Shown: positions 11,778-23,466, counted from the stretch's first letter. The stretch: 64,000 nt of DNA from Nereocystis luetkeana (GCA_031213475.1 JARUPZ010000009.1:1714001-1778000); one strand, 5' to 3'. Numbers and translations: made by a program. Notes: generated by a model from the sequence alone, not told the origin.

Positions 11778-11927
11778 GAGGACATGGAAGTCATGGCCGC
11801 AAGCGCCACGAAGCGTTCCCTGGGCCCCGCCAAGCACGGGCCACTGATGGAAGCTGGGACGTGGGGATGTGAACCCCCGGCCTTGCACGACGTCTTTGGG
11901 ACCGTGCCGGAACATTTCTACTTGATC
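11778..11927 (+). CDS. Unrecognised gene, exon 3
   Basis: Acceptor AAGCCGCAG|GAG and donor ATC|GTGAGT bound exactly 50 codons in phase 0, in register with exon 2. The peptide contains KRSLGPAKHGPLMEAGTWG and HDVFGTVPEHFYLI, mixed hydrophobic and polar and not repetitive. Together exons 1-3 give 131 residues of an open-ended protein. The strong donor at 11928 says coding continues, but no next exon is convincing: an acceptor at 11956 would leave a 29-nt intron. Function unknown. Confidence 0.5.
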
Positions 11928-12384
11928 GTGAGTGAATCTACCCTTACACAATACAGCTCTGCATGTCTACGAACTCGCGCAACTCGATGTTTGTAACTGT
12001 CCACGTCTTGTGTGCGTTGACGGGAGCTTCATCGATTTCTCGTCGCGACAGACTCACGCAGCACAACATTTAAAACCGGCATCAACTTTTGTGCGTTGGA
12101 GGGGATTGGTTGTAGGAATAACGGCGCTATAGGAATGACACATGCACGTTTAATCTTCGCCTTATCCTGTGCTTCCGTGTTTAGCTCGTGCTTGGGCAAA
12201 ATAAAAGCCACCAGACTTCTAACACCAACATAGTGGGAAGCCCAGCAGGCGGTTCCATCCCGCGACAACGGATGCGCACGTTCTGAGCGTTGGCTGTCCT
12301 CATGCCTTAGCTGTTTTTCGGATACATGGACTTATATTTAGTTCAGCCCGTTGGTCCTACGACTTTTGCTTTCGTTCGCTAAAA

Positions 12385-12560
12385 ATATATCTCTTGTATA
12401 TACTTCTTTCTCCTCCTCTCTACCTAGTCGTAAGTCAGATCCGAGGCCAGTAAGCGGGCTCTCCTTCCCTCTCGCTACAGCGGTACGCGCCCGAATTTTC
12501 ATGGCGAGAATAATTCCTCACTTTCTTCCCTCGTTGCCTCGCGCAGCATTGCGATCAGGG
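12385..12560 (-). mobile_element. SINE family B fragment
   Basis: The reverse complement matches the body of the family B copy at 39985-40326: the CGAGGGAAGAAAG block, the CGCGATAAAAATGAAGGCACGTACCG core (diverged here) and the GAGTTACGA..GGAG tail. Confidence 0.6.
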
Positions 12561-12654
12561 TGGCCTGATGATGACATCGAGTACTGTATTATTAGAACAT
12601 AGTTGCTATTGTGTGAGTCCTATCACCGAGTTATTTACGGGTCCGGTCTGTTGT

Positions 12655-12815
12655 GTTTCGACGAGGAGGAGGAGGAGCAGGATCAGGAGCAGGAGGAGGG
12701 TGGCGAACTTTCAAGGGGGGCGGACGCAGGAGGTGGGGGGGGGGAGGCGAGGAGGACGGGAGAAAGGAAAACGCAGAGACCCACGGGCGGAGGAGGAGGA
12801 GGAGGAGTTGGACAG
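12655..12815. repeat. GGA-rich purine tract
   Basis: Strand-asymmetric GGA/GGGA-rich sequence with (GGA)n runs at both ends. Several artificial open frames on both strands derive from it. Confidence 0.7.
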
Positions 12816-12984
12816 GGCCTCTTTCTTCGACCACAGCTCTTACTTTTCGTATTCTGATGGGTCAAAATCAAACGAATACGGTTCGCCGTCTGCCCTACGT
12901 GTCACCCCCGAAACGTGTTACACGCCAAATTAAGCGCATCGTTATCAGATCATTATCCATAGCGTAGGGGTGGGGGGTTATGTT

Positions 12985-13330
12985 GTAGAGTGGTTGGTTT
13001 TCTGATTTTGCCTTCTTGGATTTTGCAGTCAACTTCTACACCAGGCCCAGGGTGTTCTTCTGTTTGAACCTTTTTTTCTTGGCCGACACGTACAGTGGTA
13101 GCGGTCTCTAACTCAATACAGAAAGTAGCAGGAGTCGATAGTAGTCCGGGGAGGGGGGGGGGGGGGGGGTTCCTTATATGTATATCAGAGAGTATACCTT
13201 GGTTTCTCGGCATTGGTTTTCTGGTTTTGCCTTCTTGGATTTTGCAGTCACCTTCTACGCCGGGCGCAGAGTGTTCTTCCTTTTGAACAGTTTTTTTTCT
13301 TGGCCGATACGTACAGTGGTAGAAGTCGAT
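12985..13330 (-). repeat. Direct repeats with shared coding sense
   Basis: Two copies of about 120 bp (12985-13110 and 13208-13330) and a shorter third at 13827-13890. Translated on the minus strand, all three keep the same peptide pattern GVEV/GDxKIxxGKxRxP. G-runs at 13150-13170 separate the first two. This may be a remnant of a retroelement polyprotein; the protein is not recognised. Confidence 0.5.
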
Positions 13331-13344
13331 ATTAGGTGGGAGGG

Positions 13345-13415
13345 GGCGGGGGGGTGTACTCGATGGGAGAGATGTACTCGATCTCATGCATGGCCGTAGT
13401 CGTATGACGGGGGGG
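13345..13415 (-). mobile_element. SINE-like family C, 3' end only
   Basis: The minus strand reads GTCATACGACTACGGCCATG through CGAGTACA to a C-run (seen here as G-run 13346-13352), which is the 3' tail of the family described at 54722-55150. Confidence 0.55.
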
Positions 13416-14197
13416 GGGGGGGGGTATACGGTGGTTCTCCCCACATCATAGTGCATTGTTGCCAGTAGGGGGGCGTGGGGATTCCCATATCTAAGGTGTT
13501 TATGCGAGGGGCGGGTCATTCTCATTAGAGTATATTTAGTATTTTTGTCATCGTATTGTGTTTGCCGCCCGACAATGTGCGGCATGAACTTCAACGTTGA
13601 TCATTGCTGGTGTGAAGTTTTATATCTATAGCTTAGATGTTTGACTTTTGGACTGCTTCGGTGTCTGTTTGTTTTAAACCTTGAGCCTCCTTTTTTGTGT
13701 TTTCTGTAGTAAGTGATTAGTCTAAGGTGTACCGTATATGCGGCAACCCGTTTTTTAACGTGGTCTCGTAGTATATGGTGTGATTCATGGGTTAAGCCAG
13801 TGCCTATGTATGTGTACAGTGTTTCGGACTTCGGATTTTACCATCTTCGATTTTGCGGTCAACCTCTACGCCGAACGCAGAGTTTAATCTTCTACAATTT
13901 GTAGGCAGTTGGAGTGTTAGTTCATGGTGTAATACTATATTGTTATTGCACGGCCAAGGAAAGGGGTTGGCGTGCTTATTCCACAAGTGTGTACTCGTAA
14001 CCTTTTGTTGTGGTTGGTCGGGTTTGTTGTGTGATGAGTTGGAACAGCGCATATCTATCTTTTAGTCTCTGCTCAACACCCCCTCGCGCTGAAATCTGCG
14101 AAAGTCTGTGTATTCTCTTGTGTTTTTCTTTCCTGATTCTTGCTTTTTCATTTTTGTTTGCGGGTCGTGCCCAGTAGAATGGCATATTAAATATGCC

Positions 14198-14488
14198 GCT
14201 CATCAGAGTGGGCTAGTGTTATGGTACTCCTTTGAATGAGGCTAAAAGCCCGGCAATTACTTGGGTGCAGGTTCGTTTTTGGATCGTAATGGAAGTACTC
14301 GTAATTTAAATGGAAAACCAGGGAATTCCCCAGCGAGGCACGAGCCTTGGTCTCAGTCTCCACGTGCACGAAAGGAATAAGGCTGCTCTTTTTCTCTCTC
14401 TGAGCAAACAGCACACTTATGTTCCAACGAGTTTCTTCTCAACAGGCAAACCTGTCAAGGGAAATAGAGTGTCCCGACCTTGATCTGA
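14198..14488. repeat. LTR-like direct repeat, left copy
   Basis: About 290 bp, diverged but colinear with 16636-16923. Shared blocks include CATCAGAGTGGGCTAGTG, AAAAGCCCGG, GGAAAACCAGGGA, TGGTCTCAGTCTCC and GCACGAAAGG. With the pol fragment between them these look like old long terminal repeats. For a minus-strand pol this would be the 3' LTR. Confidence 0.6.
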
Positions 14489-14507
14489 ACACCTGGTCGA
14501 CTATGGA

Positions 14508-14617
14508 CCAAAATCAGGTACTCTCTGAAGCCAATTAAAAAATACTCGCCAGGAGCCCTGTCATTGGCCAGCCTCACATCGTACCTGGTTTTGGCTTAAA
14601 ACTGGCCTGCTGGCCAC
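14508..14617. repeat. Foldback element, family E
   Basis: Outer arms pair CCAAAATCAGGTAC with GTACCTGGTTTTGGC around a core holding CAGGAGCCCTG and TTGGCCAGCCT. The same arms and core words, in inverted order, occur at 30619-30757. Confidence 0.5.
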
Positions 14618-14662
14618 TTACGCCGATTTGATTACTTTATCTCGCCTTCAACTATTTTAGCG

Positions 14663-15460
14663 TCAATCAGAGAAGTCATACGTACGCTGTTTCTCTCTGC
14701 GGGATATAAGTACCACGGGCTCCGCTTGGACCTGCAGAGGGTCAACAGGCGTCGTTTGTTTCGGGAGGGCGCGCCAAGAGTATTTGTTATCCTGGCGCCC
14801 CCCACCCCGTTGCCAGCTTTGAAATTTCTCGACCATGCTCGCGGAGCCGCCTGCTGGGCACGAAACTATTTTGCCGCACCAAACCTGAGACCGGGTGGGG
14901 CAGACGATCTGCCATCTGTGTCCACGGTTCTGTAATATGACTGACTCCTGTGACCATACAAAATAAGGACAGATGCTCTCAAGTGTTTTGTGGTCCGAAA
15001 CATTGCGAAACTTTGTCCCCCATAGGCAGCCTCGGAGTCGTTCGATGATTCCGACAATGCCGCCAGCTTCCAGGTCCAACGGGGTCCAGTGCCTCTGGGA
15101 ATCTAGGATAGCGCGGCTGATATAAGCAATGGGCCGTACCGAGCCGTCCAGTTGTTCTTGTTCGAGCGCGGCACCAACCGTCGATGCAGGCATCATAGTA
15201 CACGCGAAAGGGGCGGGAGCCGTCGGCTACAGCGTCCCAGTCCGGGGTGACCAAAATTGGCGGGGCAGCGAAGCCCGACACGGACGCAAACAACATGCCG
15301 AAGTATTTGCCAGCGGGGTTGACGCAGTACGTGCTCATCAACTTCTCCAAGAAATCTCCCCGCGCCACGTCACCCAGGACGACGTCTCGATACCTCTTCA
15401 CCGACTCGAAGTTGAAAGATTACCGGACACCAATCGGTCCGAGGTCGAGGTAGCGTCATC
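14663..15460 (-). pseudogene. Ty3/gypsy-like pol remnant (RT end and RNase H)
   Basis: Two minus-strand frames are needed. The upstream one (to about 15197) carries the end of reverse transcriptase and the connection: FLEKLMSTYCVNPAGKYFG, then APPILVTPDWDAVADGSRPF and the RNase H first strand FRVYYDACIDG. The second continues GAALEQEQLDG..RPIAYISRAI..HWTPLDLEA and VSDHKTLESI, the RNase H core of Ty3/gypsy elements (Asp of strand 1, Glu and D-H-K of the later strands). A frameshift near 15195 separates them, and downstream sequence is degraded before any integrase motif. This is a dead fragment. A more decayed copy of its 3' half lies at 30040-30320. Confidence 0.75.
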
Positions 15461-15499
15461 GCAGTGATATACGAGACCCACCGGGTAGAATTACCCCGC

Positions 15500-15976
15500 C
15501 CATACCGGGAACGGGAAATGGACCTTCAGCTTTCTCGCCACGCGTTTTTCTGCCACTGGGCCAGCACCCCGAACCAGCACCGCTAAACCAACCGCCTGTA
15601 CCGCCGAATGAGAATCGGCGCGGCACAACGGGAGCTCTCTCGTAGTAACGGCGAGCGGTTTTTGGCACCCGGCTATGGCTGTGTATCGCACGCCGACTGG
15701 CTTCGCCGATACTGCAACACCGTGCTTCCCAACGGGGCCCACGTTTGGTACAAGAGCGACGATGGTATATGGTGGCTCGGTAAAATAAGTGCGACTACGC
15801 CAACGGATGGAGTGTATTTGGTTCGATTTTTGGACAACCCAGGACTGATCAAGCTTCCTCTTTCTCCGGCGCGCTACACGACTTCGACGAGAGCTGTACG
15901 AGGTTCTTGGTGTCTGCAAATTCACTTGGCTTGCGAGTTTGCACGGGGGGTCCAGCGTAACGTAGATGAATCTTGA
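15500..15976 (+). pseudogene. Retroelement fragment with Tudor-like segment
   Basis: The best part is 15608-15976, 122 codons with GAHVWYKSDDGIWWLGKI, DGVYLVRFLDNPG and RGSWCLQIH. This is a small beta-barrel (Tudor or SH3-like) pattern that I associate with stramenopile retroelement polyproteins, though I cannot verify it here. Upstream, in another frame, a Pro/Asn-rich linker (PEPAPLNQPPVPPNENR) runs into it, so there is one frameshift. It faces the opposite way from the adjacent pol remnant at 14663-15460, so the two cannot belong to one intact element. Confidence 0.45.
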
Positions 15977-16198
15977 GGCGCCGCCGTGGACAGCTGATTT
16001 TCGCTACTCGGCTGCACTCAATATTTTTTTTCTTGACGTCTTCCTGGACTTTGCGCGGTGGTTTTTCTACTTGCTGATGTTTATCGAGTTTTCGGGTCGG
16101 GGGGTTTCTGGCAGGTGTGTTCCTGGGTTGTTTGTTTGTTTGTTTTTCCGGGCTTGGTTGGGAATGATTTTCGCGTACTTTGTCCTGCCTACCCCCCC

Positions 16199-16358
16199 CG
16201 CTCAGAGTTGGGGCTGGTCTGGGTAATCGGGCTCAGAGTTGGGGCTGGTCTGGGTAATCGGGCCACTCGTTTGTGGCACAGAACATGTTTCCCGAGTTGT
16301 AGGCTGGGTTTCCGGTGTTTCTTGACATCTTCCGTGTGTCTTGACATCTTCCGTGTTA
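16199..16358. repeat. Short tandem duplications
   Basis: A 32-bp unit (GCTCAGAGTTGGGGCTGG..) is repeated twice at 16199-16262. A 19-bp unit (TCTTGACATCTTCCGTGTG) is repeated twice near 16319-16357. Confidence 0.75.
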
Positions 16359-16635
16359 TTTTTTCTTGTCGTTTTTTTTTATTCACTCTTCACTTTTCCA
16401 TGCATCTTCCTCGGCCCCCCCGTCGCGGGTGACGTGGCGATGATTTTTCGTTGACGATTTCTTCCTGCCCCTGAGGGCTTAGTCTTCCTTTCCTTTTTTT
16501 TTCACGTACTCTGTCGACTTCGTTGCCTTGCCGTTCAGAGGTGTGGGAGTGGGTTTTGAGGAGTCGCATCTTCCACTCACGTTCTAATTCGTGGAATCGG
16601 GATTTTCGTGAATTTCCCATAATTCTGCATACACG

Positions 16636-16923
16636 GCTCATCAGAGTGGGCTAGTGTTATGATACTGTTTTGTATGAGATTAAAAGCCCGGTAATTGCCT
16701 GACTGGGTTTAGGCACTGGAAATGTATTTGTAGTACTTGGAAGGCATATCTTAGGTGGAAAACCAGGGAGTGTTCCAGAGAGATACCAGCGTGGTCTCAG
16801 TCTCCGTCGTGCACGAAAGGCATAGAGCTGCTCTTCTTATATCTCTAAGCAAACAACACATGTGAGTACCAACGAGTACCGGCTTGATAGGCAGGATACA
16901 AAGCGTCCCGCTTTCCATGATCT
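16636..16923. repeat. LTR-like direct repeat, right copy
   Basis: Partner of 14198-14488, same orientation. If they are LTRs of one element, the 2.1-kb interior is far too short for a full gag-pol, so the element is deleted or rearranged. The divergence between the copies implies an old insertion or two independent ones. Confidence 0.6.
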
Positions 16924-17668
16924 TAACGCACACCTTGGGCACTCCACCATGAAAAAAAGTTAAATTAGCGCACGCATGTATGTCTAAATGCCTAGCTACG
17001 CACGTAGAGTTGATATAATAGGAATTGCAACCGGGAGACCGGAGACGGCATAATACTTGCATATGGCATTGCATTGTCTATTGTGCTCACTGGATACATG
17101 AGTCACAATAGACGAAAAACAAAAGGAAGACGACGAAGTAAAGCAAAAATAAAAAGCAGATACGTAGCAAACATCAAAAAGGAAGATACAGACAGAGACA
17201 CAAAGAGAGGCTAACGGGTAAAAAGGGAGGAGGGAAAAAAAGAAAAGAAGAGGGCAAAAAAGGGCGGGGGGGGGAAACAATACGAAAGGTAGGCACTGCT
17301 CCATACAGACACGCAAAGTTGCCCGGGTGGTACCATTCTAGATACTTGGGTCCCAAAGAAGGGAGCACATCATGACGATCATGGCCTTACCCAGGCGTCT
17401 GTCTGTTCGGCAGACCGCCGCTTCCCCCCCCCCCCGCCCCCGGTGTGTGTGTGTGTGCTCTTCACCCATTAAACCGTTCTTTCTGCCCGTCGACATCGGT
17501 ACCAGGTAACGGCTAAAGCGGGACCGGTCCCACCGAGTGCGGCAGCCGCTCCCGCACCGCACTTGTTCCACTTGAGTGCGGCAGCCGCACTTAAGTGGGA
17601 TGAATTTGGGTCTAGATATTTTTGCCGCGCTTTTGTTGCGTTGGGCCCCGCACTCGGTGGAACCGCAC
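16924..17668. other. Intergenic, no gene seen
   Basis: Purine-rich 17100-17280 and a C-run near 17426. At 17531-17543 and 17650-17662 a 13-bp inverted pair (CCACCGAGTGCGG) brackets a CG-rich stretch just before hairpin element D, so a larger foldback is possible. Confidence 0.4.
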
Positions 17669-17753
17669 TTTTAGGACTGCGGTCTCATTTTGGGGACAAA
17701 CCATTCAAATTCCAAATACTTTGTCTCCAAAACGGGACGGCAGTCCTAAAAGG
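17669..17753. repeat. Hairpin element family D, copy 1
   Basis: Arms TTTTAGGACTGCGGTCTC and its complement end (GGCAGTCCTAAAA), each followed inward by TTTGGGGACAAA or its complement, enclose a loop of about 25 nt. Related intact copies are at 18618-18698, 60902-60995 and 62492-62581. Confidence 0.75.
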
Positions 17754-18617
17754 GTTAAAGTGGGACCATCACCCCGTCGTACTAAAAATGTACATGTATT
17801 CATTGTTGTTGTTTACATCGAATCATATCAGGTACCAGGTATTATATTTGAAGCATATGCTTGAACACCAAAATTTTAAAGGTAGATGCGTATACAGAAA
17901 ATCTACGAAGGCGGGGGATTCCATCCCTCGTGTGAGGGTCCGCCCGGCCGAAATCTGCAGATCTGTCCTCGGTCCTCGCATAAAGTTATGATACGTATTT
18001 GGCAAGAAATCATAATCGTCTACGTCAACTACTCTGTGCGCACAGGGTGCAGCAGCAGAAGGAGGGCGACACGATACATGGGTTGCCTTTAATTACACCA
18101 CCGATTCGAAAGATATCTAACCAAGCGCACGGCCGATTTGGCGGGGGCGTGTCAACGTGAGGACTCCGCGAAGGCCGGCAACGTTATGCGGCCATATGCG
18201 GCGGAGGGCTGGCAGGGTGCAGCTTCAACATTGTTGCCGGTGCCGTGGACAGCTGCTGAGGAGCTGTTTTGTTGTAGCTCTGCTGTCGGTGCTGCTTGTT
18301 CTTGCTGCGGGCGCGAGCGACCAAGAAAATAGCGGTGCTCTGAGCTCTGGGGCGTGTGAACGCACCACACGCACACCCGCAGCACGGATACGCACGCACT
18401 GCACAACGGGCCCGGGTCGCATCGATTGGCAGGCCGCGCATGGCTGACATAGAGCACAGAGCGCACACACACGCAACGAGCCATGCAGCAGCAGCAGCAG
18501 CAGCAGCGGGCAGCATCTCGCACGAAGCCGAACGCACCATATAGAAGTAAAAACTCGGCGACTAAAAATTACTACGTATCTCTCGTATAACAGCAGTAGA
18601 AATATGCATTTCACCCC
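17754..18617. other. Intergenic, CAG-rich, no gene called
   Basis: A (CAG)7-like run at 18483-18508 and CTGCTG-rich sequence at 18240-18310 keep many frames open on both strands. None is distinguishable from the simple-sequence effect. Confidence 0.4.
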
Positions 18618-18698
18618 TTGAGAACTGCGGTCCCTTTTGGGGGGACAAAGCTCTCAAAGTCCAAGTTGTGTCCCCAAAACGGATCTGCAGTCCTTAAT
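18618..18698. repeat. Hairpin element family D, copy 2
   Basis: Same architecture as at 17669-17753: AGAACTGCGGTCCC..GGGGACAAAG paired with GTGTCCCCAAAAC..CTGCAGTCCTTAA. Confidence 0.7.
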
Positions 18699-18704
18699 CC
18701 AACA

Positions 18705-19192
18705 GATTCCACTTGAAAATAAAGTTGACATACAATTTTTCCGCTGGCCTGGTGCGAGCTGTCGGACCGTTTGGGATGCTGGAAGTTAACTCTGCAGTCT
18801 CATAAGGTACCTGGTCTGGTTTGGACCATGGCGATCGCCGGGAGATAGGGAGGGAGGGAAGACGGGGGGGAACAAGAGAGAGAGGGAGGAGGGACGAAGA
18901 GAATCGGGAAGGAGACAAGGAAGGAGGGAAGTATTTGCCACTGTTGTGCCGCTGATCTCTCGAAGCACAGCAGTACAAATATGATTTTCACATCTCACCT
19001 ATTACAACACCAGTACAAAAATGTTTTATACATCTGACCTATTCCACTTGAACACAGAGTTGACAAGCATTTTTTTCGATGGCCTCGGACGAGCACACGT
19101 TCCGTCACCCTGTCCGGGGTGCTGTAAGTCAACTCTGATGACTCCACACACAGGGCACGCGAATAGGTGTGGTTTGTACCATAACGATCGCC
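18705..19192. repeat. Direct repeat pair of about 140 bp
   Basis: 18705-18838 and 19040-19192 share TTCCACTTGAA, AGTTGACA, a GATGGCCT/GCTGGCCT block, AACTCTG and a closing ACCAT.RCGATCGCC. A purine-rich GGGAGG tract lies between them. Confidence 0.55.
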
Positions 19193-19455
19193 TCCGCGAG
19201 GGCTTCGACCTGATGCGTGCTGCATGGGCGTAGCTGTTGCGAAAAAACTTTGTCCGTAGGTGACCATTGAGTGAAGATCAGACCGACAGATAAGTTTTCT
19301 GAATCCGTTCCAGAGCCCACAAGTGTTCCAATTGTGGGATTTACCCTGTCGTGACTTGGAAAAAACACCATGCCGACATCGCCATCGCATACCTAGCTGT
19401 GCGGTAATAGGTCGTTGTAAGTTAGTCTTCTTTCACTGCTGCGTCTGTAAACTCA

Positions 19456-19555
19456 ACGACTACATGTCCTCCAAACTTAAAAGCCTGTTGAGTAGAATGT
19501 CGTCGACGGATACATGCTCTCCTAACTTAAAGGCTTGTGCAATGACATGTCGGTG
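19456..19555. repeat. 50-bp tandem duplication
   Basis: Two adjacent units share TACATG.TCTCC..AACTTAAA.GC.TGT and end ATGTCGTCGAC or ATGTCGGTG. Confidence 0.65.
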
Positions 19556-22500
19556 TTACCCGTGTCCTCTCCTACCTGTTGAGCTCTTCAACTCAATCGA
19601 ATGCATGTATGTGGAAACTCGTACTACCGAGGCACTTTGAATAACAAAACGTCAGTCCAACACCATACGCGCGAAGACAATATTGACATGCACGCAAGCG
19701 GGCGAGGCACTGCACAGTCGTCACAAGGGTACTCGGGGATGGGCAATCGGCCTGGATTGCGCTTGAGGAAAAGTGCGACACCGTCAGCAATGCCACTTGA
19801 CAGAAGCTCTGCGAGGAATTGACCAATACTAAGATAAAGGAAGGACCAGGTGGTGCTCTCACGGACGTCTCGGCCGCTCTCCAAGGGAAAAGTAGCAGAG
19901 GGTGAAGGGGGCTTTCGGGGAAATTTACAGTCGGAAACAAAGCAAACCGACTCGGTTAACTACAAACGTCACGATAATTAAAATTCGACCACTAAAGGGA
20001 GTTCAATATCTCGGGCAGAGCCGCCGACAGAGGGTCAATTGCGGCTTCGCATAACACTACACTTCTATCAATAGCAAGGAAATATTCACAACGACGCAGA
20101 TGAGTGCACACCCCTTCATTCTATTGACGAAGGCCTTCAGAGTCATGCACAGCAGTGCAAGTGTCAAAGCAACGAGTGCTACACTGCTGTAGGAACTTCA
20201 CAAATAACAATTCGTTCAAAATCTGGGGATGAAACAATACATTTCCGGACTCAATGCCGCCGCTCTACATACCCCCTCGCAAGCCACAGCCACAGCAGCC
20301 GTTTACCGCCACCTACCAACCCATTCCCAGAACGAGTCATCCAGTCATTTTACGAACATCGGCAGAGGTTTTAGCGTTGTTTCTTCCTGCGCAAGGACAA
20401 GATCAAGCCCCCCATGCAAAACCAAAACGGCAGCAGAAGCAGCAGCAGCAGCCCCCCGACGTCGACGAGACTCTTTCTTGCCCTCTTCGAAAACGGCGGT
20501 TAGTCCTTCGCGCAATACCTGTGACGGAAACGGCGGGCATGGGAAGGAGACGACTGCTGCTGTTGGCTCGTTGTGCTGTGAATGCTATGCATGCTGCCAG
20601 GCAGTCGACCGCAAGCGTACCGCCGCAGGTAGTATTCGTGTTTGTGCATGGTGCAGGCACATTGTACTCAACTGAATCGTACACGCTCTTGCTTGTTTTG
20701 GCTATCTCCTTTAAAGTCGACTCATTCGTGAAACGGGTTTTGCTTGGATCATGTGAGCGGGTAAATGATGTACGGATCCGACATAGAACGATGTGAGGAG
20801 TACACCAAGTATACACTATGAAATGATTTAGCGAAGGCATCTGGCTCGAGTATCTGCCCTGGGGCCATATAGCCCTGGACCCCGTAACAAACTTCCCAAA
20901 TATCTCACGTATTTCCCAGCGGGGAAGCATGATTAACAATCCCCGCAATTCATCTACGTAAATCAGTTGCAGTTCTACCTACCAGATCTTGCTACGAGTA
21001 TAATAATCATCAGCCCCCTTACTCGTGACACGGCGATGATAGCGTTTACGTAATCCTAGCGTCACGATTATCCAGAAACATAAAAGGATCTTCATGTGTC
21101 ACTACGGGGTGTAAAAATCCAGCACTAACTGGAGGCCTCCAAAGAGCGAAGGCGCGAGCGTCGGCGTGATCGACGAAGGCGACCCAAGGTCGTCATTAAA
21201 TTACCGAGCGACCGGACGATCGACGGTCGCGACCGAGCGAACGGGCAATAGACCTAGCGAAGGGTGCGAGCAAGCGGAACGATCCTACTATGTACACTAC
21301 TTATATTAATAGGACTACTGCTGCTACTTCAGCAAAGAAGAGCAGCAAGCAGCTTCCTGGTAATTTACAACGGAATATCTGGTATCTTGGATGTTCAAAA
21401 TAAACACAACAACTAAGGGTGGGAAAAACGAATAAAAACGGATCATATATGTTAGAAAAACATCAATTTTGAAACTAAAAACGAAATAAAACAACAAGGA
21501 AATACGAGCTATAGTCTTCAATGGTTTTCTTTTTTGGGAAATTTGAAAAAAATCTTGAAAAAAAGCGCTACATGACAAAGGACAACTCCATACGATGCAT
21601 GCCCTGACAAGAAGAAAGTTATCACGCTTTGCTGTTGTGAGCCTCTTATCCGTCACGTCCCTCCTGCGGCCGCCGAGCTCCCGACTCAGTCGGACCCGAG
21701 CTCCTCGCCCTCTCTGTCCCACCGAGCTCCGCCGCGCACCGTGCACAGGAAACGCTGAGTCCGGCGACGCCCGTGCGACGACTCGACGCTACGATCAAAA
21801 CTGCGCAACAATCTCGCCACAGATCTATCTACGTAGTACGTAGAACCACCAACAGCAGCCCCCGCGAGCCGCATGCTCCTGAGTCTCCCCCCCTCTCGAC
21901 GAATGCGTCAAGGCGAGAAGCGAAACCGGGCGCCCCTATCCATTTGTCCCTCCCTCGCCCTGCCTGCGCCAAACCCGCGGCCACGGGGACACCCTGATCC
22001 CTGGGTGCTCGTACGACCCCTGCTCAAGACGGTTTCTTGGCATTACCCAGATCTCGCCGCACCCTGGTTTGCACTTTTCGCGCCCGTCGCCGCGACGAGC
22101 ACGGGCCGGCGCGGTGCGAGACGACGGTGTTTTCACGCATGCTTCAGATAGGGAGGATAAACCTCAGTGCCAAGTCGTGATTACTTTTAGAGCGAGTTGA
22201 CATAAATGCACCATTCGATCTTGTGGCGAACAAGGTCAGGTCAATGCCAAGTGGTGCAGGAAAAAGGCAATGCCGAGTGTCAGTTCTCAGTTTTTGTATC
22301 TGTCTCACTCGTGTTTTAGACAAATTATTGCTGTCTTTTTCAGCCATCTATTCTGGAGTACAAAAATCAGAGCCCTTTATCAGTATGGGCCAGGAAATCA
22401 TCGATACTTTGGAACTCAGTTCCTGCTGCTGGAAGGGGCAGAAATCAACTCAGTTTTGAGAGGTTTCTCATATTTCTCAGAACTGATATTACCTTGATTT

Positions 22501-22615
22501 TGTTTACGATGGTATTGCTGTCCTTTATTTGCCCACTTGCCAAGTACCCAATACCCACGCCGATACCACACCTGTCTACGGCTAGCTGTACCTCCTACCC
22601 TACTTCCAACGACGC
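19556..22615. other. Intergenic, no supported gene
   Basis: Frames of up to 181 codons occur at 20229-20948 on both strands around CAG-rich sequence, and GC-rich frames at 21595-22151. They overlap each other, lack splice or domain support and share no family pattern. 21140-21260 is rich in CGA-type tetramers. I see nothing else. Confidence 0.35.
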
Positions 22616-22830
22616 TTGTGCAGAAGAGATGGTCTCTCCCGCATCGCACATGAAAGCGATAGCAGCAGCGGCACAACAGCAAAAATAGCAGCAACAGCAG
22701 CAGTAAGAGGAGTAGAACCAGGCATCGCTGCTGCTGCGGTCGGTTGTTGCTCCTGCTGCTGCTGTGCAGACCCAACCGCTACTCCAGCAGCAGCACAACA
22801 GCAGCAGCGGTACGTACGGCATCGCAGCAG
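22616..22830. repeat. Interrupted CAG/CTG simple repeat
   Basis: GCAGCAGCAACAGCAG-type runs interspersed with CTGCTGCTG. Long Leu/Cys or Gln/Ala frames on both strands are products of this repeat. Confidence 0.75.
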
Positions 22831-23466
22831 ACATCAACTTGCAGTATACGCCCAAATTACTGCGGGAACAAGACGAGTACTCTACGCGCATTATCGCACT
22901 CAATCCTGAGAACAGGCAGTAATCGAGATACTGCGAGTATGAACATTATCGAACACCTGATACCTACACCTGACATCGATCGGCAATACAGAACAACCGC
23001 AAAGTACTGCTGACATGGGCAGTATTCTCTGTGAATCCCGAAATATTCAGATTGGATATACGTGTGGCACACGCAGAAGTATCTACAGCAGCACAAACCC
23101 CCGACATACTGCGAGTACTTGCAGTCCGAGCAAGCAGTTTTCAACCCTCGACTACCTCCAGTAGTGCTCGCCGAAACAACTCGACGCATTTTTCACCAGA
23201 AAATGATACAGCCGAACATCATATATTATACCTGGTACGAAGGCTCGTATCTTTAAAGCAGATCCGTATCTCCCATTTCTTTAGCAAATACCTCGCATCT
23301 GATTATCATATTTTTTCAAAGTAAAAAAGGTCTGCTGTGAGGACGGCCGATTGATTGGGTGATTAGAACTCAGCTCTGGAAGCTCCGTGATATAAATATG
23401 CCAGACACGCCCATTGGGCGCGCTTGTTATTGATATTTGATTTTGCTTCGAACATATTTATTTGAA
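22831..23466. other. Intergenic, no gene seen
   Basis: Nothing coding or repetitive that I can support beyond short shared words such as CAGTAC and GAGTACT. Confidence 0.4.

Noticed and set aside
11956..12056. Possible fourth exon of the gene at 10356-11927
   Set aside because: It would require a 29-nt intron, too short to accept without transcript data.
12953..13594. 213-codon minus-strand frame
   Set aside because: Runs through G-tracts read as poly-Pro; only the three short repeated peptide segments are of interest, reported separately.
20229..20948. Three overlapping frames of 148-181 codons
   Set aside because: Centred on CAG-rich sequence, on both strands at once; no domains or splice borders.
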